A DNA stretch of 64,000 nt from Domibacillus aminovorans (GCF_001643235.1 NZ_LQWY01000034.1:1-64000), one strand, 5' to 3'. Positions 39,778 through 48,332 are shown, counted from the first letter of the stretch. Notes: a model not told the origin generated them from the sequence alone. Translations and numbers: made by a program.

Positions 39778-40212
39778 TTGGCTGATATGAAAATAAATGT
39801 GAATGCTGTTTGGGATGGCGGGGTAAAAGGGAATGGAACGCTTAGAGCAGAATCTCTTAATACAAAAATAGCTATACCAACAGCTAAAGGCGGCAGCGGG
39901 AATGGAGCGAATCCAAAAGAGGTTCTTGTCTCGTCCGTGACAACTTGTTATACAGCAATGCTTGTGTTTACACTTGAAAGTAGAAAACTGCCTGTAGCGG
40001 AACTTACGGTGAATTCTGAGGCAAACATATCTGATAATGAATTTAAAATTATCCATTATCCTCATATTGTTTTATCTGCTGGTGCATCAGAAGAACAAAT
40101 ACAATCAGCACAAAGAGCGATGGAAGCGGCAGATAAAGGATGCGAAGTTGGAAATTTGTTGAAAAAAGCAGATGTTAAAATTGAAATTCAAGGCAAAGTT
40201 TCCTCGAAATGA
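39778..40212 (+). CDS. OsmC/Ohr-family peroxiredoxin-like protein
   Basis: 144 residues. Two redox cysteines in SSVTTCYTAMLVF and DKGCEVGNLL match the OsmC/Ohr pattern for organic hydroperoxide reduction or sulfur-related roles. TTG start chosen (AAGGAG 8 bases upstream); ATG 39787 is the alternative. It follows the broken sulfurtransferase gene. Confidence 0.85.
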   Translation: MADMKINVNAVWDGGVKGNGTLRAESLNTKIAIPTAKGGSGNGANPKEVLVSSVTTCYTAMLVFTLESRKLPVAELTVNSEANISDNEFKIIHYPHIVLSAGASEEQIQSAQRAMEAADKGCEVGNLLKKADVKIEIQGKVSSK

Positions 40213-40286
40213 AGTGATCATCCAATAATTTAGGGAATTCATTTTGTAAGACCTATAAAATAAAAAGGGGACCCTTAAAATTTCTA

Positions 40287-40328
40287 CCTTCTCATTAACG
40301 TGAAGGCAGCGATTCTGCTGTCTTTTTT
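40287..40328 (+). terminator. Terminator after osmC-like gene
   Basis: CCTTC/GAAGG then CAGC/GCTG stems followed by TCTTTTTT. Confidence 0.5.
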
Positions 40329-40330
40329 AT

Positions 40331-40534
40331 GTACGCAAACATAATATTCGTGTTTCTGCCTTAACGCCGAGTATGTTCGCGACGGAATTTGTCTCTAAAG
40401 AGAACGTTCAGGATCATGATTCGGAGAAGTTTATGCAGCCAGAGGATTTAGCGGACTATATGCTTGCTCAATTAAAATTGCATCCGCGTGTCTTTATTCC
40501 GTCTTCCAGTCTTTGGGTAACGAATCCATTTTAA
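40331..40534 (+). pseudogene. C-terminal fragment of a short-chain dehydrogenase
   Basis: 67 codons: [50 protein letters not shown], the tail of a 3-ketoacyl-ACP-reductase-like SDR (normally about 235 residues). The Rossmann half and catalytic Tyr-Lys are missing. Confidence 0.75.
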
Positions 40535-40633
40535 TAATGAATATTCTGTAATTTTAATGTTGACAATTTCAGTAAGAATTATTATACTTTGTGAAAATAA
40601 GAATTAAATTTTTCCGGAAAGCGAGTGAGAGAG

Positions 40634-41161
40634 ATGACGAATCAGATTGAGAATACACAATTGAGTTTTGGACAAAAAGATGCGCCTGTAAAGGTTGAAG
40701 TATTTTTGAATTTAACGTGCCCTTATTGCGCTACATTTTTTGGCATTGCGGAGGATGTTTTAAAAGACTATTTAGATAATGAGCAAGTTGAGTTCATTGT
40801 CAAACATTATGACAAGCCGAGAGAGATGCTGCTAAATGGAACGTTAATCAACCTATTCCTCGATTATGAGAATCCATCGCGCGTAAAAGAAATCTTAAAG
40901 GAATTATTTGAAACACAAGGACAATGGGATCAATTGAATAATCAAGAAATCAAAAATGTATTAGCAGAAAAATATCAATTAAAAGAAGAACCGCAAAATA
41001 CCGAAATTAGCTTGAACGTAACGGCAGAGGCCATCCGCAGAAATGTGAAAATGGTGCCTACTGTTTTTATCAATAACAAAGAATATCAATATCCTACAGA
41101 ATTATCTGCGGATGAATTGAAAGCTGAAATCGAGGCGGCACTCACGAGTAAAGTAGTATAA
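40634..41161 (+). CDS. DsbA-like thioredoxin-fold protein
   Basis: 175 residues. CPYC redox motif in NLTCPYCATFF, helical insertion, and cis-Pro loop KMVPTVFINN. No signal peptide, so probably cytoplasmic (thioredoxin_4/FrnE-related). The ATG at 40634 is taken; a GTG at 40625 with GGAAAG in front is equally possible. Confidence 0.82.
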   Translation: MTNQIENTQLSFGQKDAPVKVEVFLNLTCPYCATFFGIAEDVLKDYLDNEQVEFIVKHYDKPREMLLNGTLINLFLDYENPSRVKEILKELFETQGQWDQLNNQEIKNVLAEKYQLKEEPQNTEISLNVTAEAIRRNVKMVPTVFINNKEYQYPTELSADELKAEIEAALTSKVV

Positions 41162-41229
41162 CTCATTCGCGCTCATTCCCGCGACTACATAATGAGAGCA
41201 ATATGCCGGTTTAAAAACCCCTAACACAA

Positions 41230-41276
41230 CAAAAAAACAGACAAGAGAGATGGACTTTCTCCTGCCTGTTTTTTTT
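41230..41276. terminator. Bidirectional terminator
   Basis: AAAAAACAG..GAGA and TCTC..CTGTTTTTTTT arms between two converging frames. Confidence 0.7.
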
Positions 41277-41278
41277 GA

Positions 41279-41539
41279 TTATTTCCACACGTCTTCTGCA
41301 ATATCTTTAATGAAGTGCAGTTTCGCCCATTGTTGTTCTTCGGTTAAAATGATTCCTTCTTCTGTTGAAGCGAATGCGCATTGTGGGCTTAAGGCGAGCC
41401 GATCAAGCGGCACGTAATGGGACGCTTCTTGAATGTGCGTAATGATCTGTTCTTTTTCTTCAAGTTCCCCTGTTTTAGAAGAGACAAGACCGAGTACGAC
41501 GTTTTTCTCTCCAGTAACAAATTGAAGCGGTGAATCCAC
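41279..41539 (-). pseudogene. C-terminal remnant of a MetE-like (YxjG/YxjH) methionine synthase
   Basis: About 86 codons: NVVLGLVSSKTGELEEKEQI..VPLDRLALSPQCAFASTEEG, the zinc-site end of cobalamin-independent methionine-synthase-like proteins (family length about 375). The N-terminal three quarters are absent. Confidence 0.75.
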
Positions 41540-41599
41540 GCCTTATAATCCCCATATAAAATCAAGGTGCCACCAGCTGCCGCAAGTATAAATCTTAAA

Positions 41600-41735
41600 A
41601 ATGAAGCGATAAGACTTATAACCGTAGGAATTACGGGGATCGCCTAATCCATAACTGGGTGGGGTACGCTGCTGTTCTTAGGAATCCCTCACTTCAAACA
41701 ACCTGTAAGGGTGTTAAGTGGTGGGTAGTTCAAAC
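41600..41735 (+). pseudogene. Possible tnpB 3' end / omega-RNA scar
   Basis: The reading TVGITGIA before a stop (41621-41647) and the following G-rich stretch up to GGTGGGTAGTTCAA resemble 3' ends of IS1341-type tnpB elements. Low certainty. Confidence 0.3.
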
Positions 41736-41897
41736 TTTAACATGTAGGAGCAGAACAAAGAGGGTGAAAAGGGGTTAAACGCTTCTTTTAGTTTGTTCCT
41801 AGTTCTATTGCCTATTTCATCTTAGGTCGTAAAGATGGCTTATTATCAAATATGTGGTATACTTAAAATTAAGGAATGGAAAAAATTTGATATTCGA

Positions 41898-41972
41898 AAA
41901 ACACCTTACGTGATTAGTGTCTGGGCTGTAAGCCTGCTTGTTGTCTTCTATTATTGTTAAGGTGTTTTTTTG
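41898..41972 (+). promoter_or_regulatory. Leader hairpin with T-run upstream of dgcN-like operon
   Basis: AAAAACACCTTA (41898-41909) pairs with TAAGGTGTTTTTTT (41959-41972), enclosing a 49-base loop with a small GGC/GCC hairpin. A TGGTATACT extended -10 ends at 41863, so the transcript would begin just before the hairpin. This looks like a terminator or attenuator; I do not recognise a known riboswitch class. Confidence 0.55.
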
Positions 41973-42038
41973 TGTATAAAAATGTAAAATTTCCTCTGAT
42001 CTGAATGTATAAACCTAAAAAAGGGATGGGGAATTATA

Positions 42039-43127
42039 ATGAGAAAAACGGCCATTATTTATTGTGAAGATCATTTTGGAACGATGGACGGGAAGACCGC
42101 CAATGGACTTGTGAGAAGTTCAAGAAAATATCAGATTACTGGAGTCATTGATAGTACGAAGGCTGGGCTAGATGCAGGGGAGTATCTTGAGGGCAAAAAA
42201 AATGGAATCCCGATATTCGAAAGCCTTGAGCATGCGATTGAAACATTGGCCTATTTACCAAATCATTTCATTTACGGCATTGCGCCTGCGGAAGCCTTTT
42301 TAAAAAAGGATGAAAGAGCGATCGTGATGAAAGCAATGGAACTCAAGATGGATATCGTCAATCCCCTTCATGAATTCTTTACGGAAGACGCGGAATTTTT
42401 AAATCAATCCATTCAATATGGCGTGACTATTCAAGATATTCGAAAGCCGCCACAAAGTAAGGATTTACATCTTTTTTCAGGAAGAATTTTAGACATTCAA
42501 ACCCCGATTGTAGCCGTTCTTGGAACAGATAGCGCAGTTGGCAAGAGAACGACCTCTATTATTCTTGAAGCTGCTTTGTTAGAAAAGGGATTGAACGTTG
42601 CTTTTGTGGCGACGGGACAAACAGGTATTATCCAAGGAGCTAAATATGGGGTGGCGATCGATGCCATGCCTCTGCAGTTTATGATTGGTGAAATTGAAAA
42701 TCAAATTATGAAAGCCTATGATGAGGAGCATCCTGACATTATTATTGTGGAAGGCCAAGGCGCTTTAAGTCATCCAGCGTATGTAAGCTCTTGTGGAATT
42801 ATAAGAGGCTCAAGACCGGGAGCGGTGATCATTCAACATCCTCCGAAACGAAAGAATTTAGGCGATTTTGGCTTTATGAAAATGCCAACGATTAAAAGTG
42901 AGATTGAGCTAGTCGAAAACTTTTCAAGCTCAAAGGTCATTGCGATTACCATTAACCATGAAAACATGTCAGATGAAGAAATTGAGGATGTTGTGATAGA
43001 GTATGAAGACCAATTACAACTTCCAACGACCGATGTTTTAAAGCATGGATGTGACAAGCTTATCTCCAGCATCTTTGAGGCATTCCCAGAAATAGGGGAT
43101 AAGAAGAATAAAGTGCTGGCCAATTGA
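42039..43127 (+). CDS. DUF1611 family protein, DgcN-like
   Basis: 362 residues: N-terminal Rossmann-like domain (about 1-140) and C-terminal P-loop domain with VLGTDSAVGKRTTS (about residue 166). DUF1611 includes DgcN, a D-glutamate N-acetyltransferase described in marine bacteria; other members are called EutN-like or NAD-epimerase-like. It overlaps the next gene, a PLP racemase, by four bases, so a joint role on a D- or N-acylated amino acid is likely. ATG behind GGGATGGGG. Confidence 0.8.
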   Translation: MRKTAIIYCEDHFGTMDGKTANGLVRSSRKYQITGVIDSTKAGLDAGEYLEGKKNGIPIFESLEHAIETLAYLPNHFIYGIAPAEAFLKKDERAIVMKAMELKMDIVNPLHEFFTEDAEFLNQSIQYGVTIQDIRKPPQSKDLHLFSGRILDIQTPIVAVLGTDSAVGKRTTSIILEAALLEKGLNVAFVATGQTGIIQGAKYGVAIDAMPLQFMIGEIENQIMKAYDEEHPDIIIVEGQGALSHPAYVSSCGIIRGSRPGAVIIQHPPKRKNLGDFGFMKMPTIKSEIELVENFSSSKVIAITINHENMSDEEIEDVVIEYEDQLQLPTTDVLKHGCDKLISSIFEAFPEIGDKKNKVLAN

Positions 43128-44242
43128 TTGACCTGATCACACCAAGGATTGAAATTAATCTTGGTAAGCTTGCACATAATGCAGAAAAACTCTTCAATTT
43201 GTATGCTTCAAAAGAAATTGGCCTTATGGGTGTGACAAAAGTAGTTTGCGGACAGCCAGAGATTGCAAACGTTCTTGTGAATAAGGGCATTCGTCTGTTA
43301 GCAGATTCAAAAATAATAAACCTTAAGAAAATGCGTGATGCCGGTATTCAGGCAGAATTTATTTTATTACGAACACCTGCTTTAAGTGAGGTTGAGTTAG
43401 TCATAAAATATGCTGATATTAGTATGAATACGGAGATAGCGGTCATGAAGAGTCTTTCAGAAACCGCGATAAGAAACAAAAAGGTGCATAAAATTATTCT
43501 TATGATCGAAATGGGTGATTTACGAGAAGGAATCATGCCGCTCGATCTCGATTGGCATGTTCAAGAGGTATTGAAACTTCCAGGAATTAAAATGGTCGGG
43601 ATTGGGGCCAATTTTTCCTGCTTTGGAGGAGTCAAACCGAATAACGAGAAGATGAGAACGTTATCTTCACTCGCTATCCAAGTGGAGCGAAAATTTGCTT
43701 TGCCGCTTCTCTATGTTTCAGGAGGAAATTCAGCCAATTATAATTGGTTTATGACGGCTGAGAATAGAGGGCTTATCAACAATTTAAGATTGGGCGAATC
43801 CATATTTTTAGGGAGAGAAACACTTGGTCGTAAAAGAATACCCGAATTATTTACAGACGTTTTCACCTTCATATCTGAGGTCATCGAATCAAAAATAAAG
43901 TCATCCGTACCTGATGGAGAAATAGGTCAAAATGCATTTGGAATTTCTCCAACATGGCAAGATCGCGGGCACATTAGAAGAGCCATCCTTGGGGTAGGCA
44001 TTCAGGATGTGCTTGTGAGTGGACTCATCCCAAAACTGGATATAGATATTTTAGGATCAAGCAGTGACCATACGATTCTTGATGCGAAAAAAGTGGATTT
44101 GAAAATAGGAGACGAAGTAGCATTCAATCTTGATTATGGAGCCCTTCTTTCGGTTATGACTTCACCCTATGTGATGAAAAAATATATTCAACCTATATAT
44201 GATGAAAGAAAAATAGCTAGGGAGTTTTTGGCGCTACGGTAG
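43124..44242 (+). CDS. Alanine/ornithine racemase-family PLP enzyme
   Basis: 372 residues of the fold-type III alanine-racemase family (alanine/ornithine racemase, YhfX group). PLP Lys in LMGVTKVVCG near residue 38, VSGGNSANYNW and RLGESIFLG follow. TTG start overlapping the upstream stop. Orr-type enzymes racemise ornithine; substrate here is unknown. Together with the DgcN-like gene it may form a D-amino-acid pathway. Confidence 0.85.
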   Translation: MIDLITPRIEINLGKLAHNAEKLFNLYASKEIGLMGVTKVVCGQPEIANVLVNKGIRLLADSKIINLKKMRDAGIQAEFILLRTPALSEVELVIKYADISMNTEIAVMKSLSETAIRNKKVHKIILMIEMGDLREGIMPLDLDWHVQEVLKLPGIKMVGIGANFSCFGGVKPNNEKMRTLSSLAIQVERKFALPLLYVSGGNSANYNWFMTAENRGLINNLRLGESIFLGRETLGRKRIPELFTDVFTFISEVIESKIKSSVPDGEIGQNAFGISPTWQDRGHIRRAILGVGIQDVLVSGLIPKLDIDILGSSSDHTILDAKKVDLKIGDEVAFNLDYGALLSVMTSPYVMKKYIQPIYDERKIAREFLALR

Positions 44243-44286
44243 AACTCATCATGAACATATGGGTTAGCAGGTAGCATTACACAATT

Positions 44287-44316
44287 ACTACATCCGACAA
44301 CGGTGTAGTTTTTTTG
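44287..44316 (+). terminator. Terminator of the dgcN-racemase operon
   Basis: ACTACA..CG and CG..TGTAGT arms, followed by seven T. Confidence 0.85.
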
Positions 44317-44384
44317 TATTTAAATGAACCTTTTCGCTTTCTCGTTTGTATAGTCAGTAAAGAAAGGAAATAGGGGATGTTCAA

Positions 44385-44756
44385 ATGGATACAGGTTGGG
44401 TGGTTTCACTGATCGTTGCAGGTGTTTTGTTGGTTTCCATTTTAGCAATTGCGATTCCAATGGATCGTAAGTACGTTGTCCGTGAAAATGGTAAAATCAA
44501 TTATAAGAAAACGAAAATATATTTAAGATGGAATGTATTCGATACGGTTACGCTTATTCTAGCCATCTATTCGATTGTTTGTGTTCAAGCGCTAAATATG
44601 TTCATTTCCTCCGGGGAAACGGTTGAGAATGTTTTCGTACAATTTTTTACAAACCAGGCACAAGTGTGGACACTCGTATCGATTATTTACTTAGTCTCTC
44701 GGGTGTCGTTGACGTTAAAATCGATTAAGGAACGTTGGGGAGATGATATTGATTGA
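44385..44756 (+). CDS. Uncharacterised membrane protein ahead of ECF sigma gene
   Basis: 123 residues with three membrane helices (about 5-25, 55-75 and 93-110) and a charged loop after the first (MDRKYVVRENGKINYKKTK). Family not recognised. It overlaps the sigma factor gene by 14 bases, so it is part of that operon and could help sense the signal. Confidence 0.7.
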   Translation: MDTGWVVSLIVAGVLLVSILAIAIPMDRKYVVRENGKINYKKTKIYLRWNVFDTVTLILAIYSIVCVQALNMFISSGETVENVFVQFFTNQAQVWTLVSIIYLVSRVSLTLKSIKERWGDDID

Positions 44757-45288
44757 ACGGGAAGATGAATTAATGATCGCGTATCAAAATGGAGATGATG
44801 ACGCGTTAGGAGGCATATACAACCTGTTAAAACAGCCTCTTTATTCGTTTATTTTCCGTTATACGAGAGATGAGCAATTAAGCATTGATATCGTTCAAGA
44901 TTCGTTTGTCAAACTACAACGTTACAAGCATTACTACGATCCAAGTAAAGGGAAATTAAAACCCTATCTTTTTCAAATCGCCTACCGATTAATGATCGCC
45001 AAATTAAATCGCCGCAAAAAATTACGGACCTATTTGCCTTTTCTCACACCCATCGGGAAAGAAGAATTCCATCATGCCGATCGAATGACGATTCGTGAAG
45101 CAGTCGCAAAGCTTCCTGACATACAGCGTGCAGTTATTTTACTTTTCTATTATCATGATATGACTCAAAAGGACATGGCCGAAATTCTAGACATTCCGAT
45201 AGGGACCGTTAAATCACGATTGCACAAGGCGATCCAACGATTAAAAGAAGAATGGGAGAGAGACGATGATGAAACAAGATCCCTTTAA
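44743..45288 (+). CDS. ECF-type RNA polymerase sigma factor
   Basis: 181 residues with sigma region 2 (YSFIFRYTRDEQLSIDIVQDSFVKLQRY) and region 4 (LPDIQRAVILLFYYHDMTQKDMAEILDIPIGTVKSRLHKAIQRL). Start ATG 44743 or TTG 44749 behind GGGGAG. Followed with overlap by a small membrane-anchored gene, the usual place of an anti-sigma factor. The regulon is not known. Confidence 0.92.
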   Translation: MILIEREDELMIAYQNGDDDALGGIYNLLKQPLYSFIFRYTRDEQLSIDIVQDSFVKLQRYKHYYDPSKGKLKPYLFQIAYRLMIAKLNRRKKLRTYLPFLTPIGKEEFHHADRMTIREAVAKLPDIQRAVILLFYYHDMTQKDMAEILDIPIGTVKSRLHKAIQRLKEEWERDDDETRSL

Positions 45289-45520
45289 AGAGGAGCCTCA
45301 TCTGCGTACGAAATTAGATGAATATCACGTGGATGTTCCTGATTTCCCTATGAAACTGAAAAGGAAAAGATGGGAGCAATTGATCAACGTTCTCGCTTCA
45401 CCCGCAAAAAACCCGCTTGAGCCATTCATTTCAACGACGAATGGGTTCATTTTTTTAAAAATGGCACCAATAGCGGGAACAGCTGCACTTACACTTATAC
45501 AAGTTTTGATTTTCTTATAA
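45266..45520 (+). CDS. Putative membrane-anchored anti-sigma factor
   Basis: 84 residues: cytoplasmic charged N-terminal part (DVPDFPMKLKRKRWEQLINVL) and one C-terminal membrane helix (IAGTAALTLIQVLIFL). It overlaps the sigma gene by 23 bases. No zinc anti-sigma motif (HxxxCxxC) is seen, so the assignment rests on position and topology. Confidence 0.6.
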   Translation: MMKQDPFKEEPHLRTKLDEYHVDVPDFPMKLKRKRWEQLINVLASPAKNPLEPFISTTNGFIFLKMAPIAGTAALTLIQVLIFL

Positions 45521-45554
45521 AGTGAAACTTCAATCAGAAATAAAGGGAGGAATC

Positions 45555-45779
45555 ATGATGACAGAGAAGGATCAGGCGAAAGAAAGCGACCTTCCGGCTA
45601 AGTTAGCCAGGCCGGCAAGACGAGCGCTTGAAGGAGCTGGGTATGTGCGGCTAGAGCAGTTCACGAAGCTCAGTGAAGCCGATATTTTGCAGCTGCATGG
45701 GATGGGTCCAAAAGCGATGGATCAACTCCGCCGTGCTCTCGCTGATAAAGGTTTATCGTTCGCTAATGATTCAGATTAA
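45555..45779 (+). CDS. Small helix-hairpin-helix protein like RNA polymerase alpha CTD
   Basis: 74 residues with LPAKLARPARRALEGAGYVRLEQFTKLSEADILQLHGMGPKAMDQLRRAL, an HhH fold as in RpoA C-terminal domains and DNA-binding YdeI-type proteins. ATG 45555 behind AAAGGGAGGAATC. Could bind DNA; role unknown. It lies 34 bases behind the anti-sigma candidate. Confidence 0.75.
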   Translation: MMTEKDQAKESDLPAKLARPARRALEGAGYVRLEQFTKLSEADILQLHGMGPKAMDQLRRALADKGLSFANDSD

Positions 45780-45791
45780 AATTTGATGATC

Positions 45792-45956
45792 AAAACATCA
45801 AGTGGTGGAAATCCAATGATACTCCGAGAAGAACGAATTGACTATTATTCAGCAATAGGTAAAGCGGATTAAGGGAATAATGATTCGTTTATCAAGCTCG
45901 TTCAACAGGAAGTAGAGAGAAGTTTAGTGACAATGAGGGACAATTTACATATTTGA
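45792..45956 (+). pseudogene. C-terminal remnant of a Fic-like protein
   Basis: GNPMILREERIDYYSAIGKAD, stop, then DSFIKLVQQEVERSL matches the helix pair that follows the HxFxxGNGR loop in Fic proteins. The catalytic motif is absent and a TAA interrupts the frame. Confidence 0.5.
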
Positions 45957-46158
45957 ACTACCTAACTTAGCAAAGTTTTAAAATGAGTGTGAATAAAAAA
46001 AATATGATTGTTTTTATTACCGTCTACTTGACGGAAGTTACTTCGATTTGATATATTAAATACATCAATTAATAATGATAATCTATATCAATTGATTGGA
46101 AATATTTATATAAAAAAAGTAACCAAAATATTGGCTACTTTAAATTAACCTTATCCTA

Positions 46159-46314
46159 TTAAGCTTCTGGTTTAAATGTTTTACAGTCTGTTTCTTCAGT
46201 AGTAGAAGCTTCTCTGCCATGATGACTTACTACATAAATAGTCTCTGCGTTACACTTATTTCCGGAAGCCCAATATGAACAGTTATTGACTTCACAAAGA
46301 ACAGTTTGAGCCAT
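46159..46314 (-). CDS. DUF1540 small cysteine protein, copy 1
   Basis: 51 residues beginning MAQTVLCEVNNCSYW with four cysteines (C7, C12, C21 and C44) that probably bind metal. SD AAGGAGGTGC before the ATG. The frame upstream of this ATG is rejected. Nearly identical copy 2 lies 237 bases away. Function unknown. Confidence 0.85.
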   Translation of the reverse strand: MAQTVLCEVNNCSYWASGNKCNAETIYVVSHHGREASTTEETDCKTFKPEA

Positions 46315-46395
46315 AGTATTGCACCTCCTTGTTGAATAATATAACAACAGTTTAACTATCGTTCAATTTTAAAAAACGCAAATGGTGTTATTTTA

Positions 46396-46551
46396 TTAAG
46401 CTTCTGGTTTAAATGTTTTGCAGTCTGTTTCTTCAGTAGTAGAAGCTACCTTACCATGATGACTTACTACATAAATAGTCTCTGCGTTACACTTATTTCC
46501 AGAAGCCCAATATGAACAGTTATTGACTTCACAAAGAACAGTTTGAGCCAT
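46396..46551 (-). CDS. DUF1540 small cysteine protein, copy 2
   Basis: 51 residues, two residues different from copy 1 (GKVAS for GREAS), same SD and upstream bases. A tandem duplication of about 237 bases including promoter-proximal sequence. Confidence 0.85.
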   Translation of the reverse strand: MAQTVLCEVNNCSYWASGNKCNAETIYVVSHHGKVASTTEETDCKTFKPEA

Positions 46552-46744
46552 AGTATTGCACCTCCTTGTTCAATAGTATAACAACATTTTAACTATCATT
46601 CAATTTTAAAAAACGCAAATTGTTTTAATTTTTTTGAAAAATTAAATTTCGAAGATTATACCAGTTTACTATAGAACTTGTTGAATCAGCAAAGGGGAGG
46701 AGGGGAAAAGGATTATACCCACTTCTTTCAAATGATAAAGTGAA

Positions 46745-46777
46745 GCTCTGTGGAGAGAAATCTCTGCAGAGTTTTTC
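46745..46777 (+). terminator. Terminator-like hairpin
   Basis: CTCTG..GAGA and TCTC..CAGAG arms then TTTTT. No gene directly precedes it on the plus strand; the 46552-46980 region is otherwise without recognisable content. Confidence 0.6.
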
Positions 46778-46981
46778 TATATTTCTCCTTTTTTATAAAT
46801 TTTCTTGCTGAAAAGATAAAGAAATCTGATTTCTACCCGACTAGACTAACTTAAATAAGTATTTTAAAAATGTGAAGTTGACAGTGAAAATGAATGACGT
46901 CGGGTAATGTGTTGAATTCTCAGTTATCAATCGTACAAAAAATGGCCGGTTGAGAAGTGGCATTCTTTTTCCTAGCAAGGG

Positions 46982-47350
46982 TTTTTTCGCCGCCTTCAAG
47001 AAGAGATTGAAGGAAATTGGGGGTATGTGCCGAATCAAAACAGGGGCTTTCAAGCGTTCTGGTGGGGACAAAATTCAAATAGTCCGTATTATTTCCAGGT
47101 CGAAGAAACGCGTCTTTGTATTAAAATCGTGGAAGAACAGAAAGAAAAACAGCGGAAAGCCCGCAAAAATGGTGCGGCTTACTTGTTAAGTCTGCCTCAA
47201 TTGCAGGATCTGTCATTTCGAAAGCCAGATAAACCGAGAATGGGAAAAACGATGACGGTCCTCGTGAAAGACAATTACATACAGACAGATGATAACGGCA
47301 TCGTTGATATGTCAAAAACGATCAAACTGCTGAAACGGCTGGATGTTTGA
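46982..47350 (+). pseudogene. N-terminally truncated unknown protein
   Basis: Open frame reading FFRRLQEEIEGNWGYVPNQN, AFWWGQNSNSPYYFQVEETRLCIKIVEE and ending KTIKLLKRLDV. The coding look begins before any start codon; a GTG at 47027 with a GGGGG run in front could allow translation of 107 residues. Family not recognised. Confidence 0.45.
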
Positions 47351-47441
47351 ACAGCTGCTAGACCGTTTTGAAGCACGAAGCATTTGTTTTATTTGGAAAA
47401 CAACCATCCTTTTCAACAAAAAAGGATGGTTGTTTAGTTGC

Positions 47442-47630
47442 TTAATGTGTGATTTCTTCAAGGTCTTCTATGCCCACTTCGGTCCGTTCCTCTCCCAGCC
47501 CGCGTAAATGGACAGTCGCCGTTTTTCCATTGTCATGGATTTCATCAATCCAGACGGAAACACCGTTAAATTGAACTTCCACATCGGATGATGGAGTAGA
47601 CACAATTTGTTTTGCCCGTACTAATTCCAT
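47442..47630 (-). CDS. sspH: H-type small acid-soluble spore protein
   Basis: 62 residues with RAKQIVSTPSSDVEVQFNGVSVWIDEI..TVHLRGLGEERTEVGIEDL, matching the SspH family. These minor spore-core proteins are usually made in the forespore under SigG. SD AGGAGGAGATCG. Supports an endospore-forming host. Confidence 0.9.
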   Translation of the reverse strand: MELVRAKQIVSTPSSDVEVQFNGVSVWIDEIHDNGKTATVHLRGLGEERTEVGIEDLEEITH

Positions 47631-47659
47631 ACGATCTCCTCCTCAGGCGTAACAGCAAC

Positions 47660-47818
47660 TTATTTTCTTCGTGCGTTTTTTCGTTCTCGTTTATTGATTC
47701 CATTCATCTCAGTGGAAAACTCTTCATTCAATTTGTCTGGAAGTATTTTTGAATGTTTTGGTGTTTGTGGCAACGAATTTTTGTTGCGGTTGCCTTTTTT
47801 ATTCCCGTCTCTTCCCAT
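47660..47818 (-). CDS. Small basic protein, probably spore-associated
   Basis: 52 residues, rich in Lys, Asn and Arg, starting MGRDGNKKGNRNKN and ending KRERKNARRK. SD AAAGGAGACGAAAGG. It is 29 bases upstream of sspH on the same strand. Small basic proteins of this kind occur among minor spore proteins, but I do not recognise the family. Confidence 0.6.
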   Translation of the reverse strand: MGRDGNKKGNRNKNSLPQTPKHSKILPDKLNEEFSTEMNGINKRERKNARRK

Positions 47819-47871
47819 ATCCTTTCGTCTCCTTTCGTCTAATTCGAACTCGGGTGCGCGCGTTCCCGTTC

Positions 47872-48069
47872 CTATAGTATGGGGAGAAGAAATAAAATTA
47901 TCAGCGGATTTTTCATAAAAATAATGGGAAAAATAACGTACAAGGTATGCATACAGCTTTCTTTTTTCCTGAACCATTTATAACGATTCTTGGCAATCCA
48001 ATTATACACGATATGTCGAATCCGGCTTGGAATAATGATAAAACCATAAAATAAAATTATCGAGTTCAT
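47872..48069 (-). pseudogene. Deleted DCC-family (DUF393) thiol-disulfide oxidoreductase
   Basis: SD TAGGAGGAATAAA and ATG are intact, but after two codons the frame jumps to YGFIIIP..IRHIVYNWIAKNRYKWFRKKESCM, the C-terminal part of DUF393 proteins, and then runs into unrelated hydrophobic codons. The N-terminal DxxCxxC redox motif is missing. Confidence 0.5.
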
Positions 48070-48332
48070 TTTATTCCTCCTAAAGAGAGTAGTGTAGGAT
48101 TATCATCTTGTTTAGAAGGTCCTTTTTGAGCATCTAAGAGTGGGTTGTAATTATTTACCATATTATGTTACCCGGCTGTCCTTTTGTAAAACAGGTTTTT
48201 AAAAATTCAGTTGAATAGCTTAGTGGAAGAAATATGTAAACGGTAACAGGTTTACGACAGTTCAAATAGGGTATGCTAAAAAATATGGATATTTTTAGAC
48301 TTTACAAAAGATAAAAAGGGAGAACTTACAAC

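Noticed and set aside
44325-44360. Possible ECF autoregulatory promoter (TGAACC..CGTTTG) before the 44385 gene
   Set aside because: The spacing between the AAC-like and CGT-like elements is about four bases too short for known ECF promoters.
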